Assembly (NCBI GenBank): GCA_003155695.1
Contig: PMDZ01000008.1
Location: forward strand, 103,362-159,584
Length of the DNA stretch: 56,223 bases
Direction: 5' to 3'
DNA from: Candidatus Nomurabacteria bacterium
Lineage (GTDB): Bacteria > Patescibacteriota > Minisyncoccia > Phycocordibacterales > UBA9973
Shown: positions 55,681 to 56,223 of the stretch, piece after piece
How positions within the stretch are numbered: position 1 is the first letter of the stretch
Layout: each line of letters opens with the position of its first letter
The notes under the pieces: generated by a model
Database searches by the model: none
The model's input: only the letters and a program-made list of their open reading frames with translations
What the model was told of the DNA's origin: nothing
Made by a program: the position numbers and the translations under genes

Positions 55681-56223
55681 TTAATTTTTGTGATTTGTAA
55701 TAGTGCAAGTAATCGCTTCACCCTCATTCAAGGTTGCTGTTCCTCCAAGACTTGACGGACAACCTGTTCCAGTCATTGAAACAAATGTATATCCGGTTAA
55801 TCCATCTTCACTAATTGTGTGCGGTGTATTTGAAGTAACTGGTACTGAAGTATTATTTAACACTAGCCCTCCATCTACTTTCAAACCAAACACATTTGGC
55901 GAAGCAAGAGTACCTGTACCTGTTACATTTTTAATAAGCGTGATGCTTGCAGGTATTTCTGTATTTGTAATAGTACAATTTTTGTTATCGTTTGCTACTA
56001 GTGTTACTTGCCCAACCGCATTGCAATCTCCGCTGAAAGTTGCCCTATATCCCGATACTCCTGTCTCACTAACAAAGTATGTTGCCAGTGGAAGAGTATT
56101 CGTCACTCCAGATACAACACCCGTTGAAACAAAACCATCAAATACTGATAGCGCAAATGTCGAAACTGCATGATTACCTCCATTGTTATTTACAACAATT
56201 TTAGTAACTGTTAATTTTGCTGT
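55681..56223 (-). CDS. Prealbumin-like/SpaA-type surface repeat protein, 5' end beyond window
   Basis: The frame is open to the right edge, so the N-terminus is outside. About 180 residues are visible. They form two beta-rich repeats of about 80-90 residues: TVTKIVVNNNGGNHAVSTFA to NDNKNCTITNTE, then ITLIKNVTGTGTLASPNVFG to GEAITCTITNHKN, each ending CTITN. This is the pattern of Thr/Asn-rich prealbumin-like or SpaA/SdrD-type surface domains that form internal crosslinks. It is 3 nt upstream of sipW. The track's start at 56106 is an internal GTG of this longer gene. Confidence 0.8.
   Translation of the reverse strand, partial: TAKLTVTKIVVNNNGGNHAVSTFALSVFDGFVSTGVVSGVTNTLPLATYFVSETGVSGYRATFSGDCNAVGQVTLVANDNKNCTITNTEIPASITLIKNVTGTGTLASPNVFGLKVDGGLVLNNTSVPVTSNTPHTISEDGLTGYTFVSMTGTGCPSSLGGTATLNEGEAITCTITNHKN

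Noticed and set aside
1-56223. CRISPR array, transposase, integrase or phage genes
   Set aside because: No regularly spaced repeats and no recombinase or phage-structural proteins were seen among the frames.
1-56223. UGA recoding as in Gracilibacteria/Absconditabacteria
   Set aside because: Several intact genes end in TGA at the expected length (ArsR, RsmH, ValRS) and no conserved gene has in-frame TGA.

Overview
The window reads as a chromosomal piece from a Candidate Phyla Radiation (Patescibacteria) bacterium, most likely Parcubacteria. The grounds are low GC, short intergenic gaps, trimmed housekeeping enzymes (735-aa ValRS, 228-aa RsmI, 77-aa rhodanese), many small secreted or single-TM proteins, and families frequent in that group (Sunset-like, DUF4015, DUF5671, SIMPL, SipW/TasA-like). 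TGA acts as a normal stop (for example ArsR, rsmH, valS), so the UGA=Gly code of Gracilibacteria/Absconditabacteria does not apply. Lineage is inferred from gene content; no marker tree could be run.

Layout. 1-2.4 kb: truncated CAP protein, Sunset-like protein, rpmA, rplI and two small proteins. 2.5-9.2 kb: MASE3/PAS histidine kinase, a PF03640 repeat protein, an OmpR-type regulator, S41 protease, DUF4015 glycosidase-like protein and rsmI. 9.2-12.2 kb: a small two-TM gene with a structured leader, an arsR-rhodanese-thioredoxin-permease operon with a palindromic operator, tRNA-Glu, a candidate short transcript and a membrane-anchored protein. 12.3-13.9 kb: a divergent PRPP-synthetase homologue and an orphan gene behind a perfect consensus promoter. 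13.9-30.4 kb: the cell-envelope block, all on the minus strand: mraZ-rsmH-ftsL-ftsI-murF, lysS/greA, PBP2 with an MreD-like protein, a CARDB-like/SIMPL pair, murC, two hydrolases, murD, murE and a cytidylate-kinase-like gene. 30.4-35 kb (+): tsaD, valS, prsW, hsp20. 35-36.6 kb: three tRNAs (Phe, Arg, Gly), glutaredoxin, DivIC-like protein and a 37-aa TM peptide. 36.7-48.4 kb (-): lepA, murJ, a Wzy/TPR protein, leuS, a DUF5671 protein, tsaC, ychF. 48.4-56.2 kb (-): zinc-ribbon protein, an XRE-ImmA/DUF4411 toxin-antitoxin-like pair whose toxin has an internal stop, otsB plus a sensor-fused otsA, a zincin, and a SipW/TasA-like surface locus cut by the window edge.

How the genes fit together. murC-F, ftsI, PBP2, murJ and mraZ show a complete peptidoglycan pathway; the DNPR motif in MurE points to meso-DAP. 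tsaC and tsaD both belong to the t6A tRNA modification pathway. otsA/otsB make a trehalose-type osmolyte. The SipW locus probably builds surface fibres.

The most unusual signals are these. A catalytically intact Nudix domain is inserted into the editing domain of LeuRS. Perfect or near-perfect hairpins have been inserted in frame into conserved genes (tsaD, leuS, and shorter GC-rich ones in murE, murD, ychF and valS), resembling palindromic protein-coding repeats. About ten genes have a -10 element placed 6-7 nt before the start codon, which predicts leaderless transcripts. A membrane sensor module is fused to a GT20 synthase. All functional statements rest on reading the sequence and family knowledge; no searches were run.
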